From T1Sed10-7 sp040904745 (lineage in GTDB: Bacteria; Actinomycetota; Nitriliruptoria; Nitriliruptorales; Nitriliruptoraceae), in assembly GCA_040904745.1 (NCBI GenBank), contig JBBDSW010000157.1, positions 1 to 64,000 of the forward strand: a stretch of 64,000 bases of DNA. Direction: 5' to 3'. Made by a program: the position numbers and the translations under genes. A model generated the notes under the pieces. It searched no databases. It saw only the letters and a program-made list of their open reading frames with translations, and was not told the DNA's origin. Within the stretch, counting starts at the first letter, position 1. Each line of letters starts with the position of its first letter. Shown here piece by piece: positions 1 through 10,283 of this stretch.

Positions 1-1689
<1,689 letters not shown>

Positions 1690-1775
1690 GCTGCGCTTCC
1701 CGTCCGGGTGGGGCACCCTGGCCGGGCAGCGCCGAGTAGATTCCTGGTGCCGATGATCCAGGGGAGGAGGGCGCC

Positions 1776-2441
1776 GTGAGCGACCGGGATCCGTCTGAGG
1801 TGCCGTCATCGGACGGGCTGTCCACCGGTGACCGGCGCGGCGACGACCCCCTCGTGCCAGCGGAGGCGGAGCACGTCCTCACCTCCGATGAGGAAGCGGT
1901 CCTCGAGCACGCGCGCGCCGTCCCCGAGGGGTCGGACGCCGACCTGTGGGCGTTCGCCTTCGACTCGGCCCTGCGGGCGCAGGAAGCACTGTTGGCCGCG
2001 ATGCGGCTCGTGGCCCGCAAGAACCTCGAGCTGGAGGACGCCGCGATCGTGGCCCGGGTCCGCGGCAGGGTCCGGATCACCCAGACCAAGGACGTCTCGC
2101 CCTCCCAGGGCGCGGTCGGCGGGGCCTGGATCGGGGTACTCGCCGGGTTGTTCCTCGGGCCCGGAGGGCCGTTGGTCGGGGGCGCGCTCGGCGCGGCCGC
2201 CGGCGGTCTGTTCGCCAAGCTCCGCGACTTCGGCATCGACGACGACGAGATGCGTCGGATGGGTGAGGAGCTCTCCGAGGGCGAGGCCGCGCTGTTCGTG
2301 CTGATCGGGGACTGCCACCGGATGCGTGCCCTGCACGAGGTCTCGCGATTCCCGGCCCGGCTGCTGGCCTCCACCGCGGACCCGGAGCTGGTCGAGCAGG
2401 TGCGCGAGAAGCTGGCGGTCGATCCGTGGGATCACTTCTGA
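1776..2441 (+). CDS. DUF1269-family protein with glycine-rich membrane segment
   Basis: A 221-residue protein of unknown function. Its C-terminal two thirds matches the DUF1269 pattern: an acidic, charged lead, the text RVRITQTKD near residues 98-106, a Gly/Ala-rich hydrophobic stretch at about 112-146 that could be one or two membrane passes, and an ending in GEAALFVLIGD. The first 60 residues are acidic and probably disordered. The start is a GTG preceded by GGGGAGGAGG, an excellent ribosome binding site. An actinobacterial -10-like TAGATT lies at 1737-1742. The last 16 bases overlap the hemW start, suggesting translational coupling. No biochemical role can be assigned from sequence. Confidence 0.85.
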   Translation: MSDRDPSEVPSSDGLSTGDRRGDDPLVPAEAEHVLTSDEEAVLEHARAVPEGSDADLWAFAFDSALRAQEALLAAMRLVARKNLELEDAAIVARVRGRVRITQTKDVSPSQGAVGGAWIGVLAGLFLGPGGPLVGGALGAAAGGLFAKLRDFGIDDDEMRRMGEELSEGEAALFVLIGDCHRMRALHEVSRFPARLLASTADPELVEQVREKLAVDPWDHF

Positions 2442-3685
2442 GGCCCAGCGCCGAGCGCTCGTGGCTGACCGACCCGGTGGAGAGCGGGGCCGCGGCTGGT
2501 TTCGGCGTGTACCTCCACGTGCCGTTCTGCCACCACCGGTGCGGGTACTGCGACTTCGCCGTGGCCGCGGTCGGCGGGCTGGATGCGCCGCGCCGTGACG
2601 ACCTCGAGCGTCGCTACGTCACGGCGCTGAAGACCGATCTGTCACGCCAGGTCGCCGCGGGGCCGCAGGCGCACGCACCGCCCGGCAGTCACCACCTCGA
2701 CGCGGACTGGCCGGAGGTCACGAGCATCTTCGTCGGCGGCGGCACGCCGACCCTGCTCCCCGCCCCGCTCCTGGCGGAGGCGATCGCCGCGGTCGGTCGT
2801 GAGCTCGACCTGGCCGACCCGGTCGAGGTGACCGTGGAGGCCAACCCGGAGACGGCGTCGGCGGAGCTCTTCGCCGCGCTGGCCGAGGTCGGCGTGACGC
2901 GCGTCTCGCTGGGGGCACAGTCGTTCGCGCCGCACGTCCTGGCCACGCTCGAGCGTGGGCACGACGCCGAGGCACCGCTGGTCGCCGCTGAGCTCGCACG
3001 AGCCGCCGGGATCGAGGACGTCAGCCTGGACCTGATCTACGGCACCCCGGGCGAGAGCGACGCGGACTGGGAGGCATCGCTCACGCGGGTGCTGGCCGCC
3101 GGTGTGGACCACGTGTCCGCCTACGCGCTCACGATCCACGAGGGCACGCCGTTCGGCCGGCGGGTCGCACGCGGCCAGCTCCCGATGGTGGACGAGGACG
3201 TGCAGGCGGCCAGGTTCGAGAGCGCGCACCGGCTGCTCGGTGGCGCCGGGTTCGGTCACTACGAGGTCTCCAACTTCGCCCGGGGTGCTGCGCGACGCAG
3301 CCGGCACAACCTGTTGTACTGGCGGCATGGGGACTACCTCGGGGTCGGGGCGGGCGCGCACGGCCACCTCGCCGGGCGACGGTGGTGGTCCACCCGCAGC
3401 GCACCCCGCTACGTCCAGGCGGTCGAGCAGGGTGCCGAAGCCGGGGGGTGGGGACCGATCGCTGGCAGCGAGGTCCTCGACGACGACCAGCGGGCCGCCG
3501 AGCGGCTGTTCCTGGGCCTCAGGGTGCGTGAGGGGATCCACCCCGACGACCTGCCGCCGCTCACGCCGCTCGCGTTCGAGGACGCCCTCGCCGCGGGGTT
3601 GGTGGAGACCGCCGGCGGGCGGCTGCGGTGCACCGATGCCGGGTGGTTCCTGTTGGACCAGGCGGTGGACCGGCTCACCTCGTGA
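2426..3685 (+). CDS. hemW: Radical SAM heme chaperone HemW
   Basis: HemW binds heme and a 4Fe-4S cluster and is thought to deliver heme to respiratory enzymes; it was formerly annotated as oxygen-independent coproporphyrinogen oxidase. The radical-SAM cluster motif C-x3-C-x2-C is at residues 35, 39 and 42 in HVPFCHHRCGYCDF. The CYCDF form marks HemW rather than true HemN, which has a further Cys. The SAM-binding GGGTPT follows at about residue 105, and a C-terminal HemN-C-like domain completes 419 residues. The chosen ATG overlaps the DUF1269 gene by 16 bases; a GTG at 2461 is a possible later start. Position downstream of lepA is the classical context for this family. Confidence 0.94.
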   Translation: MGSLLRPSAERSWLTDPVESGAAAGFGVYLHVPFCHHRCGYCDFAVAAVGGLDAPRRDDLERRYVTALKTDLSRQVAAGPQAHAPPGSHHLDADWPEVTSIFVGGGTPTLLPAPLLAEAIAAVGRELDLADPVEVTVEANPETASAELFAALAEVGVTRVSLGAQSFAPHVLATLERGHDAEAPLVAAELARAAGIEDVSLDLIYGTPGESDADWEASLTRVLAAGVDHVSAYALTIHEGTPFGRRVARGQLPMVDEDVQAARFESAHRLLGGAGFGHYEVSNFARGAARRSRHNLLYWRHGDYLGVGAGAHGHLAGRRWWSTRSAPRYVQAVEQGAEAGGWGPIAGSEVLDDDQRAAERLFLGLRVREGIHPDDLPPLTPLAFEDALAAGLVETAGGRLRCTDAGWFLLDQAVDRLTS

Positions 3686-3766
3686 GGACCACCTGACGGC
3701 GTCAGTCGAGGCGCTCGGGGGTCCTGGTAGCGTCGAGCGGCCAGGGATGCCAGAGGAGGGTCGGTC

Positions 3767-5173
3767 GTGGGTGATGACACGCCTCCGGCGGGCGACGATC
3801 CCCTCGTCGCTGCGCTCGTCGCGGTCGTGGGTGACGAGCATGTCCTGGTCGACGAGGGCCAGCGAGCCAGCTTCGAGACCGATTGGACGGGGCGCTGGTC
3901 CGGGCTCGCGCGGTGCGTGGTGCGACCGGCCGACACCGAGGAGGTGGCTGCGGTCGTCGCCACGTGCGCCGAGCACCGGGCGGCGGTCGTCCCGCAGGGC
4001 GGCAACACCTCGCTGGTCGGGGGCAGCGTCCCGCGGGGCGGCGAGGTGGTGGTCTCCCTCACGCGACTCGACGTGCTGGGCCCGGTGGACCGTGCGGCCC
4101 GGCAGGTGACCGTGGGTGCCGGTGCCACGCTCGCCGCCGTGCAGCGCCACGCCGGCGCGGCGGGCCTCGCGTACGGCGTCGACCTGGCCGCACGGGACAC
4201 CGCGACGATCGGGGGCACGATCGCGACGGATGCCGGTGGTATCCGGGTCGTACGCCATGGGGCGACCCGCGCGCAGGTCGTCGGGCTCGAGGCGGTGCTC
4301 GCCGACGGTGGGGTCGTGACGCGCCTCGGCGGCGTGGTCGCGGACGGGGTCGGCTACGACCTGTGCTCACTCCTGGTGGGGAGCGAGGGCACGCTGGCCA
4401 TCGTGACCCGTGCCCGGCTCGCCCTCACCTCGCTGCCGGAACCTGGTGCCCTGGCGTTGGTGGCGGTGTCGGACGTGGCGGCGGCGCTCGCGGTGGAGGC
4501 GGCGGTCGGTGGGGCCTGCGGGGGCGTCGAGGCCAGTGAACTCGTCACCGGAAGCGGCCTCGACCTGGTCGCCGAGGTGACGGGTGCCAGGCTGCCCTTC
4601 GGCGCGACCCCGCGTTACGCGGTCCTGTTGGAGGTCGGTGGGGGGACAGCGGCCGCGGAGCTGCTCGGCGGGGCTATCGAGCGGGCACTGGACGAGATCC
4701 CGGGTGTCGAGGATGCGGTCCTCGGCCTCGATGCCGCCGACCGGACACGGCTGTGGCACCTGCGCGAGGCCCACACCGAGGCGATCGCGACCCGTGCCGG
4801 TGTCGTCAAGCTGGACGTGGCACTGCCGCGCTCGGAGCTCGCAGGGTTCCTCGACTCCCTCGCAGGGTTGGTCGCCGCCGAGTCCCCGGCCGTGGAGGTG
4901 GTCGTCTTCGGCCACCTCGGCGTCGGCGATCTGCACGTCAACCTGCTCGGTGTGCCGAGCGAGGCGGTGGCGGCCTGCGAGGACGCGGTGCTCGGGGAGG
5001 TCGTGGCCCGCGGCGGTGCCCCCTGCGGCGAGCACGGTGTCGGGGTGCACAAGCGGCGCTGGGTCACCCGGGCACGCGGGGAACGGGACGTCGCCGCGAT
5101 GCGCGCGATCCGGCGTGCCCTCGATCCGGACGAGCTGTTGAACCCCGGTGTCCTCCTGCCCGACGAGGACTGA
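3767..5173 (+). CDS. FAD-binding oxidase, GlcD/D-2-hydroxyacid dehydrogenase family
   Basis: A 468-residue flavoprotein of the PCMH/VAO type. The N-terminal half is the FAD-binding domain with PQGGNTSLVGGS at about 76-87 and an ATIGGTIATDAGG stretch. The C-terminal half is the FAD-oxidase C domain ending in GEHGVGVHKR near residue 425 and a DPDELLNPG tail, all standard for D-lactate, glycolate or D-2-hydroxyglutarate dehydrogenases. The substrate cannot be fixed from sequence; an electron acceptor such as quinone or ETF is likely. The GTG start follows GAGGAGGG at the right distance. It is a single gene between hemW and a repeat-rich gap, and converges on the Lrp gene. Confidence 0.9.
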   Translation: MGDDTPPAGDDPLVAALVAVVGDEHVLVDEGQRASFETDWTGRWSGLARCVVRPADTEEVAAVVATCAEHRAAVVPQGGNTSLVGGSVPRGGEVVVSLTRLDVLGPVDRAARQVTVGAGATLAAVQRHAGAAGLAYGVDLAARDTATIGGTIATDAGGIRVVRHGATRAQVVGLEAVLADGGVVTRLGGVVADGVGYDLCSLLVGSEGTLAIVTRARLALTSLPEPGALALVAVSDVAAALAVEAAVGGACGGVEASELVTGSGLDLVAEVTGARLPFGATPRYAVLLEVGGGTAAAELLGGAIERALDEIPGVEDAVLGLDAADRTRLWHLREAHTEAIATRAGVVKLDVALPRSELAGFLDSLAGLVAAESPAVEVVVFGHLGVGDLHVNLLGVPSEAVAACEDAVLGEVVARGGAPCGEHGVGVHKRRWVTRARGERDVAAMRAIRRALDPDELLNPGVLLPDED

Positions 5174-5217
5174 ACCGGCGGGTCCGGGTTCGCCTGGCGC
5201 TCGCCGGCTGGGGTGCT

Positions 5218-5363
5218 GGATGTTCCCGCTGGGCGGGTTCNNNNNNNNNNNNNNNNNNNNNNNNNNNNNNNNNNNNNNNNNNNNNNNNNNNNNNNNNNNN
5301 NNNNNNNNNNNNNNNNNNNNNNNNNNNNNNNNNNNNNNNNGGATGTTCCCGCTGGGCGGGTTC
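5218..5363. repeat. Identical 23-bp repeats flanking an assembly gap
   Basis: A 23-bp sequence beginning GGATGTTCCCGC occurs at 5218-5240 and, identical, at 5341-5363, on either side of 100 Ns. Each copy can form a small hairpin, CCCGC-TGG-GCGGG. The spacer lies between two convergent genes, so a bidirectional terminator or short tandem array is plausible. Copy number is unknown because the gap is unresolved. Confidence 0.8.
5241..5340. other. Scaffold gap (100 N)
   Basis: Exactly 100 N, the conventional length for a gap of unknown size. The flanks are identical 23-mers, so real missing sequence may be short or even absent. Confidence 0.99.
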
Positions 5364-5383
5364 CTCGGGCGCCCGCCGGCCAG

Positions 5384-5854
5384 CTACTCGCCCGGCAGCA
5401 GGAACGGGCGGTTGATCACCTCGTCGAGCACCAGGAGGGTGAGCGTGCCGCGCATCCCGGTGACGGTGCGGAGGTCCTCGAGCAGGAAGCGTCTGAGCTC
5501 GGCGAGATCTCCGGCGCGCACGAGGATCAGGACGTCGGCCTCGCCGGTGACCAGCGCCGCGTACTCGACATGGGGGAGCTGTTCGAGCTGCTCGCGGAGT
5601 GGCTCGAGCTCGAGCCGTGCGCCTGGCCCGGCGGAGAGCAGGACGAACGCGGCGATCTCGGTCCCGAGCCTGGCCGGGTCGACGACCGGGGCGAACCCAC
5701 GCAGGGCCCCCACCTCCTCGAGTCGGTCGAGGCGGGCGTGGACGGCGCTTCGCGACAGGTGGAGGTGCTCCGCAAGTGCGGTGACGGAGCGTCGTCCGTC
5801 GTCACGCAGAGCGCGGAGCAGCGCCACGTCGAGCTCATCGGGGGTGAACGACAT
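5384..5854 (-). CDS. Lrp/AsnC family transcriptional regulator
   Basis: A 156-residue feast/famine regulator. An N-terminal helix-turn-helix (LDVALLRALRDDGRRS then LAEHLHLSRSAVHARLDRLE, residues 8-47) is followed by an effector-binding RAM domain that includes the usual GEADVLILVRAGD stretch near residue 105. Length and layout are normal for the family. It is divergent from a PLP-dependent decarboxylase gene, with 161 bases between the starts, the usual arrangement when an Lrp-type protein controls the neighbouring amino-acid gene. The ligand is therefore probably an amino acid, by inference. It converges on the FAD oxidase across the first assembly gap. Confidence 0.92.
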   Translation of the reverse strand: MSFTPDELDVALLRALRDDGRRSVTALAEHLHLSRSAVHARLDRLEEVGALRGFAPVVDPARLGTEIAAFVLLSAGPGARLELEPLREQLEQLPHVEYAALVTGEADVLILVRAGDLAELRRFLLEDLRTVTGMRGTLTLLVLDEVINRPFLLPGE

Positions 5855-5903
5855 CTCGACTCCAAGACCGGTCGATCATGGACGATACGTCGAGCAGGGA
5901 AGC

Positions 5904-5939
5904 ACATCTCGCCGAGAGTGTCGTGTCATGTAGCCACAT
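5904..5939. promoter_or_regulatory. Palindromes between lrp-type regulator and decarboxylase
   Basis: Two inverted repeats lie in the 161-base divergent spacer. ACATCTCGCCGAGAGTGT at 5904-5921 contains the perfect palindrome TCTCG-C-CGAGA. ATGTAGCCACAT at 5928-5939 matches its own complement at 10 of 12 positions. They sit about 24 bp apart, in similar helical phase, as expected for operators bound by a multimeric Lrp-type protein. Binding is inferred. Confidence 0.45.
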
Positions 5940-6015
5940 CATCGACGTTCTGCGTTCGCGTTCTACGTTCCGTCCCGCCCCGAGGATGTGACGAGGTGAC
6001 GAGGAGGCTGGCGAG

Positions 6016-7500
6016 GTGCATGCGCGACGCGACGGAGCACAGACGGCTTCGAGTGAGGTGGCTGGTACCAGGCTGGCCGCCTTCGATCCGTCGCAGGCGG
6101 ACACCACGTCTCTGCTCGAGCAGGTGGGCGCGCTCATCGCGGAGCTGTCGGCTACCGGCGGAGAGCGCACGGTCCTCTCACGCCCCCGGGGCGAGGAGCT
6201 CGCGGACGCGCTCGTCGCCGCACGGCCGTACGTGCGCCCGGCGGAGGTCGAGGCGGCTCTCGACACGGTCCGGTCGATCCTGGCGACCGGAGTGGACAAC
6301 GCCGCCCCCGGTGAGCTCGCCTACATCCCGGGGTCGGGGCTGCTGACGGCGGCACTCGGTGACCTCGTCGCTGCCGTCGCCAATCGACACACCGGGTTGG
6401 CGAGCTTCACCCCGGCCGCGGTCGCACTGGAGCAGGGGCTGTCGCAGTGGCTGACGGAGCTGTTCGGACTGCCGGAGGATGCCCAGGGACTCCTGCTCTC
6501 CGGCGGCTCAGCTGCCAATCTGACCGCCATCGTGGCGGCGCGCGATGCCCGGTCACCCTCCTCTTCGGATCGGGCCTGCCTCTACGTGGGCCGGCACGCC
6601 CACGCCTCGGTGCGCAAGGCCGCGAGGATGGCTGGGTTGCGTCCAGAGCACGTGCGCGTGTGCGGGTCGAGCGATGGTCTGCGTCTCGACCCCGAGACCG
6701 TCCGCGTCGCCGTGAAGCAGGATCTCGCCGATGGTCTCGTCCCGGTGGCGATCATCGGTGCTGCCGGGACCACCAACGCTGGTGCGGTCGATCCGCTGCA
6801 CGATCTGGCAACCCTGAGCGAGGAGCTCGGCCTCTGGTTCCACGTCGACGCGGCCTACGGCGGGTTCTTCCAGCTGACGGAACGCGGCCGCGCGCGCCTG
6901 GCCGGGATCGAGCGGGCCGACTCCATCACCCTGGACCCGCACAAGTCGCTGTTCCTCCCCTTCGGGACCGGTGCGCTCCTGGTGCGTGACCGAGCGACGT
7001 TGGCGCGCACGTTCGCCGAGGAAGCCGACTACCTCCGCGATCACCACGACGAGCCGGCAGGTACCGGTTCCGGGCGGGAGGCCCTGCCGGACTTCAGCGC
7101 GCTCAGCCCCGAGCTGACCCGCCCGTGGCGGGGCCTGGGCCTCTGGTTCGCACTGACCCTGCACGGCACCGACGCGTTCGTCGTCGCCCTCGATCGCGCA
7201 CTCGACCTGGCGAGGTGGGCGCACGGACGACTCGCGGAGGATCCGGACGTCGAGGTGGGCTCGCGACCGGATCTCTCGATCGTGACCTTCCGGGTGCCCG
7301 GCGATGACGCCGCGCAGGACGCGGCGCTCGAGGCCATCAACGCCGACGGCGCTGTCCGTCTGTCGAGCACGGTGATCGGCGGCCGGGTCACCCTGCGGCT
7401 CGCCATGCTTTCCCATCGAACGAACGCGGAGACGATCCGACGGGCGGTGACGCTGATCCGTGAGGTCGCCCGCCCGGGTCCGGTCGCTCCTGCTCGGTGA
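6016..7500 (+). CDS. Pyridoxal-dependent amino acid decarboxylase (group II)
   Basis: A 494-residue member of the aromatic-L-amino-acid/glutamate decarboxylase family, releasing CO2 from an amino acid to make an amine. The PLP-binding lysine is in LDPHKSLFLPFGTG (about residue 315). The cofactor aspartate is in HVDAAYGGF, and HASVRKAARMAGL carries the His/Ser/Lys typical of the family. Glycine-rich LLSGGSAANLTA precedes them. The substrate (aromatic amino acid, Asp, Glu or other) cannot be told. The start is GTG behind GAGGAGG; the first 20 residues look unstructured. Probably controlled by the divergent Lrp-type regulator. Confidence 0.9.
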   Translation: MHARRDGAQTASSEVAGTRLAAFDPSQADTTSLLEQVGALIAELSATGGERTVLSRPRGEELADALVAARPYVRPAEVEAALDTVRSILATGVDNAAPGELAYIPGSGLLTAALGDLVAAVANRHTGLASFTPAAVALEQGLSQWLTELFGLPEDAQGLLLSGGSAANLTAIVAARDARSPSSSDRACLYVGRHAHASVRKAARMAGLRPEHVRVCGSSDGLRLDPETVRVAVKQDLADGLVPVAIIGAAGTTNAGAVDPLHDLATLSEELGLWFHVDAAYGGFFQLTERGRARLAGIERADSITLDPHKSLFLPFGTGALLVRDRATLARTFAEEADYLRDHHDEPAGTGSGREALPDFSALSPELTRPWRGLGLWFALTLHGTDAFVVALDRALDLARWAHGRLAEDPDVEVGSRPDLSIVTFRVPGDDAAQDAALEAINADGAVRLSSTVIGGRVTLRLAMLSHRTNAETIRRAVTLIREVARPGPVAPAR

Positions 7501-7569
7501 CGGGGGTCGAGGCCGGGCTCCCGCTACCGTCGCGTCGACCGATCCTGGAACGCGTACCTGGAGGTCGAC

Positions 7570-7938
7570 GTGCCGACCCGGCGGCCCCGGCGTGTGTTCG
7601 ACAGCGGCGATGAACCGGACCCCCGGTTCACGTTGGCGAACGAACGGACGCTCTTGGCCTGGCTGCGGACCGCGCTCGCCCTGGTCGTCGCGGGTGTCGC
7701 GGTCGTCGCGCTCTCCGACCTCCTGAGCCCGGTCTGGCTGGTGGACATCACGGCCACCCTGGCCTTCGCGGGGGGAGCGGTGACGGCCGTCCTCGGTTTC
7801 GTCCAGTGGCAGCGCGTCGAGCAGGCCATGCGTCACGACGAGCCACTGCGACCCGGCGTGGGTGCCGTGGTGGTGCTGGCCAGCATCCTCGGCATCGCGC
7901 TGATCGGCGCGATCGCGTTGCTCGGGGTCATCGAGTGA
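7570..7938 (+). CDS. DUF202 (YidH-like) membrane protein
   Basis: A 122-residue inner-membrane protein. The DUF202 signature DPRFTLANERTLLAWLRTALAL (residues about 18-39, in two overlapping pieces) leads into the first membrane helix; a second helix covers about 55-77 and a third 93-120. Function of the family is unknown. The GTG start follows GGAGG at 7560-7564. It is followed after 30 bases by a second DUF202 protein, reproducing the YidH/YidG pairing known from enterobacteria; the two probably work together. Confidence 0.88.
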   Translation: MPTRRPRRVFDSGDEPDPRFTLANERTLLAWLRTALALVVAGVAVVALSDLLSPVWLVDITATLAFAGGAVTAVLGFVQWQRVEQAMRHDEPLRPGVGAVVVLASILGIALIGAIALLGVIE

Positions 7939-7968
7939 GGCGAAGCGGTTCGGGCGAGGGGGATCCCG

Positions 7969-8286
7969 GTGTCCGGTGACCCTGGGCTCCAGCCGGAGCG
8001 GACGAGCTTGGCGTGGCGACGGACCGGCCTCGCTGCGGCGACCGCGGCGGCGGCGATGGTGCGGATCGCGATCCTGCGTGAGGCTCCGTTGATCGCGGCG
8101 CTGTGCGCAGGGCTGGTCGTGGTCTCGCTCGGTGCCTTCCTCGAAGGGTCGACCCGCAGCGTCGACCGTCGGCGCTGGTTCGAGGACGACGAGGACCATC
8201 GTGGCCTCAGTCTGATCGCGCGGGCGACCGTGGCGGCCGTGACCACCCTCGGCGTGGCGGGGATCGTGCTCGTCGTCACCACCTGA
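7969..8286 (+). CDS. Second DUF202 (YidG-like) membrane protein
   Basis: A 105-residue protein beginning PGLQPERTSLAWRRTGLA, the compact DUF202 motif, with three predicted membrane helices at about 18-35, 43-60 and 82-102. It is shorter and diverged from its upstream neighbour and appears to form a two-gene operon with it. The GTG start has a weak GGGGG ribosome site. Molecular role unknown. Confidence 0.88.
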   Translation: MSGDPGLQPERTSLAWRRTGLAAATAAAAMVRIAILREAPLIAALCAGLVVVSLGAFLEGSTRSVDRRRWFEDDEDHRGLSLIARATVAAVTTLGVAGIVLVVTT

Positions 8287-8318
8287 CGGGGACCTCGGCT
8301 GGCCACGGCGTGGGAGGG

Positions 8319-8339
8319 ACGGGTGCTGCAGGCACCCGT
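8319..8339. terminator. Hairpin between convergent genes
   Basis: ACGGGTGC, a 5-base loop, then GCACCCGT: a perfect 8-bp stem in the spacer between the DUF202 pair and the minus-strand membrane gene. No T-tract follows, as is common in high-GC actinobacteria. Probably terminates both transcripts. Confidence 0.6.
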
Positions 8340-8371
8340 GCCCTGGGCGACTGCCCCGTCGCGGCGGCCCG

Positions 8372-8833
8372 TCAGAAGAGCAGCCAAGCAGCGACCGAAC
8401 CGAACAGCACGCTGTAGATGACCGCTTCCGACTGGACCCGCCAGAAGGCGCTGGCGGTCACGAACCGCTCCCGCAGGTAGACCAGCCCTTCGATCGTGTT
8501 GGGGAAGGCTGACGCGGAGGCGAGGTCGGCGTAGATCAGCATCAACCCACCGAGGACCAGGAACCGGACGGGGTAGGTGAGGTCACCGAGCGCGCCGAGC
8601 AGGGGGTAGAGCACCATCGACATGAGCAGCGCCCGCACCAGCTGTGCCGGCACCATGAGCATCCCCTGCCGCTGCCGCTCCGCGTCCTCGGACACGTCTC
8701 GCAGCAACGGCCGGAACAGGGCGTCGGGCCCGTGGTAGAGGTCCTTGCTCCACAGCTGGGTGAGCACGCCGGCGACCACGTAGGAGCCGAGATGGATCAG
8801 GAAGAAACCCAGGCTGAACCAGACGTACCGCAC
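8372..8833 (-). CDS. Uncharacterised four-helix membrane protein
   Basis: A 153-residue protein of unknown function. Hydrophobic segments lie at about 2-22 (VWFSLGFFLIHLGSYVVAGV), 70-90, 92-112 and 135-152, consistent with four membrane passes. The middle loop is charged. The start chosen is the GTG at 8831-8833, directly after GAGGAGGGG and giving a protein that begins at the first helix. The reading frame stays open 300 bases further upstream, but that extension is Arg/Pro-rich and looks non-coding. I do not recognise a named family. Confidence 0.7.
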   Translation of the reverse strand: MRYVWFSLGFFLIHLGSYVVAGVLTQLWSKDLYHGPDALFRPLLRDVSEDAERQRQGMLMVPAQLVRALLMSMVLYPLLGALGDLTYPVRFLVLGGLMLIYADLASASAFPNTIEGLVYLRERFVTASAFWRVQSEAVIYSVLFGSVAAWLLF

Positions 8834-9024
8834 GCGTGCCCCTCCTCGCGGCCAACATGGTGGCTCGAGCCTCTCGGAAGCCGGGGCGCGCGCCCGGGGA
8901 CGGAGGTCTCGGGCTGCGGGGACGCTCGACCACGGGGTTGGTCGCAGGCGATGCAACCGGGCGCTGCTGCCCTGCGCCCTGCCCGTCCGGTGCGGGGTCG
9001 CGACCGGCGTCACGGGCCGGTGGA

Positions 9025-9567
9025 TCAGGGCAGTTGCCCGGCGTACGCCAGCGCCCGGCGGACCAGCCGACCGTGCCCGTTCGACATCTCCCTGGCGACC
9101 CGGGGGTCGACCGCTTCGGCCGGGGACAACCACGCGAGGTCGAGGGAGTCTTCCGAGGGGGCGCAGTCACCGTCGCAGGGGACGATGTAACCGAGCGCCA
9201 CGGCGTGTTGCCGCGGGTCGTGGAAGCCGGAGCGGGACGGGTCGGGGAAGTACTCCGCGACCGTGAACGGAGCGACCCCCGTCGGCAGGTTCGGGCCAGC
9301 CTCCGGGCCGAGGTCCTTGGTGAGGTGCCGCCAGAGCGCCTCCCGCAAGGTCTCGTTGTAGAGGACCCGGCCGGAGACGACGGCACGGGAGATGGCCCCG
9401 TCGGCCTGCGCCCTCAGTAGGAGACCGACCTTGGTGATCCGACCGAGGTGGTCCACCCGAACCGGGACGGCTTCCACGTAGACCATGGGCACCTGCCCGC
9501 GCACGGACTCGATCCCCCCTTCGGACAGCCAGCCGGGGTAGGTCTCGAGGGTGTCATTGGTGGACAT
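9025..9567 (-). CDS. DUF4916 (NUDIX-like) family protein
   Basis: A 180-residue protein starting MSTNDTLETYPGWLS. The stretch MVYVEAVPVRVDHLGRI followed by KVGLLLRA, and a REALWRHLTKDLGPEAG segment reminiscent of a degraded NUDIX box, match the actinobacterial DUF4916 family. The canonical GX5EX7REUXEEXGU pattern is incomplete, so pyrophosphohydrolase activity is uncertain. The ATG at 9565-9567 follows GAGGAGCAG. Hydrolysis of a nucleotide-like substrate is only a possibility. Confidence 0.75.
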   Translation of the reverse strand: MSTNDTLETYPGWLSEGGIESVRGQVPMVYVEAVPVRVDHLGRITKVGLLLRAQADGAISRAVVSGRVLYNETLREALWRHLTKDLGPEAGPNLPTGVAPFTVAEYFPDPSRSGFHDPRQHAVALGYIVPCDGDCAPSEDSLDLAWLSPAEAVDPRVAREMSNGHGRLVRRALAYAGQLP

Positions 9568-9796
9568 CGTGGCGCTGCTCCTCGCTCGTCCGGTCCTGGG
9601 TGATCGCCCGCCCAGGGGAGAGGATGCCAGCTCGGATCCGGTCGGGTGGCGGTGACCGTGCCTACGGCGAGGTCCCGGCCACCCCGCCTTCGACCACATC
9701 TCCTGGTCACCGTGGCTCTGCAGGTGTGGTCCCTTGGGATGGAAGATGCACGCAGCGGTGACGGACCCGCTGTGTGCCGAGGTCCAGGAGGACACC

Positions 9797-10273
9797 GTGG
9801 CATCAGATCCTTCGACCTGGTTGCTCGTGGCGACGGCTGCGGTGGCCGTCGTCGCGGTTGGGTTGCTGCTCGCCCGGCGACGCACGGACCGCGCGTTGAC
9901 CCCGACCCGGCTCGGCCCGGCGTGGTCCCCGCCCGGGGGCGACCCACAGGTCGGCGGGGACGCGGAGCTGGATCCGGGGCCGGATGAACGCGTCGCCCCA
10001 CTCGCGGAGGCGACCGGGGTCGATCCGGCCGTGGTGGCCGAGGTGCTGGGTGCCTGGGACGAGTACCTCGCCGTCATCGGCCTGTTGTCGCTGCCGGCAA
10101 CGCACCGCTACCGCGTCTACGACCCCTACGACCCACCCATCGCCGAACGCAGCGGGGACGGGCGCACCACGGCGGACCCGGTGCGGGTCGCGCGCGATGC
10201 CGCTCGACGGCGGCCGGGTGTGGACGAGGTCGATGCTCGAGCCGTCCTCGCGGCGCTGAGCGAAGAGGACTGA
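9797..10273 (+). CDS. Uncharacterised single-pass membrane protein
   Basis: A 158-residue protein with one N-terminal hydrophobic helix (about residues 7-25, WLLVATAAVAVVAVGLLLA) followed by RRR, so the rest should face the cytoplasm. The soluble part is acidic and ends in a short helical domain. The start is the GTG at 9797, right behind AGGAGG; the frame opens earlier but that part lacks a ribosome site. No family recognised. Confidence 0.68.
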   Translation: MASDPSTWLLVATAAVAVVAVGLLLARRRTDRALTPTRLGPAWSPPGGDPQVGGDAELDPGPDERVAPLAEATGVDPAVVAEVLGAWDEYLAVIGLLSLPATHRYRVYDPYDPPIAERSGDGRTTADPVRVARDAARRRPGVDEVDARAVLAALSEED

Positions 10274-10283
10274 ACGGTCGGCC

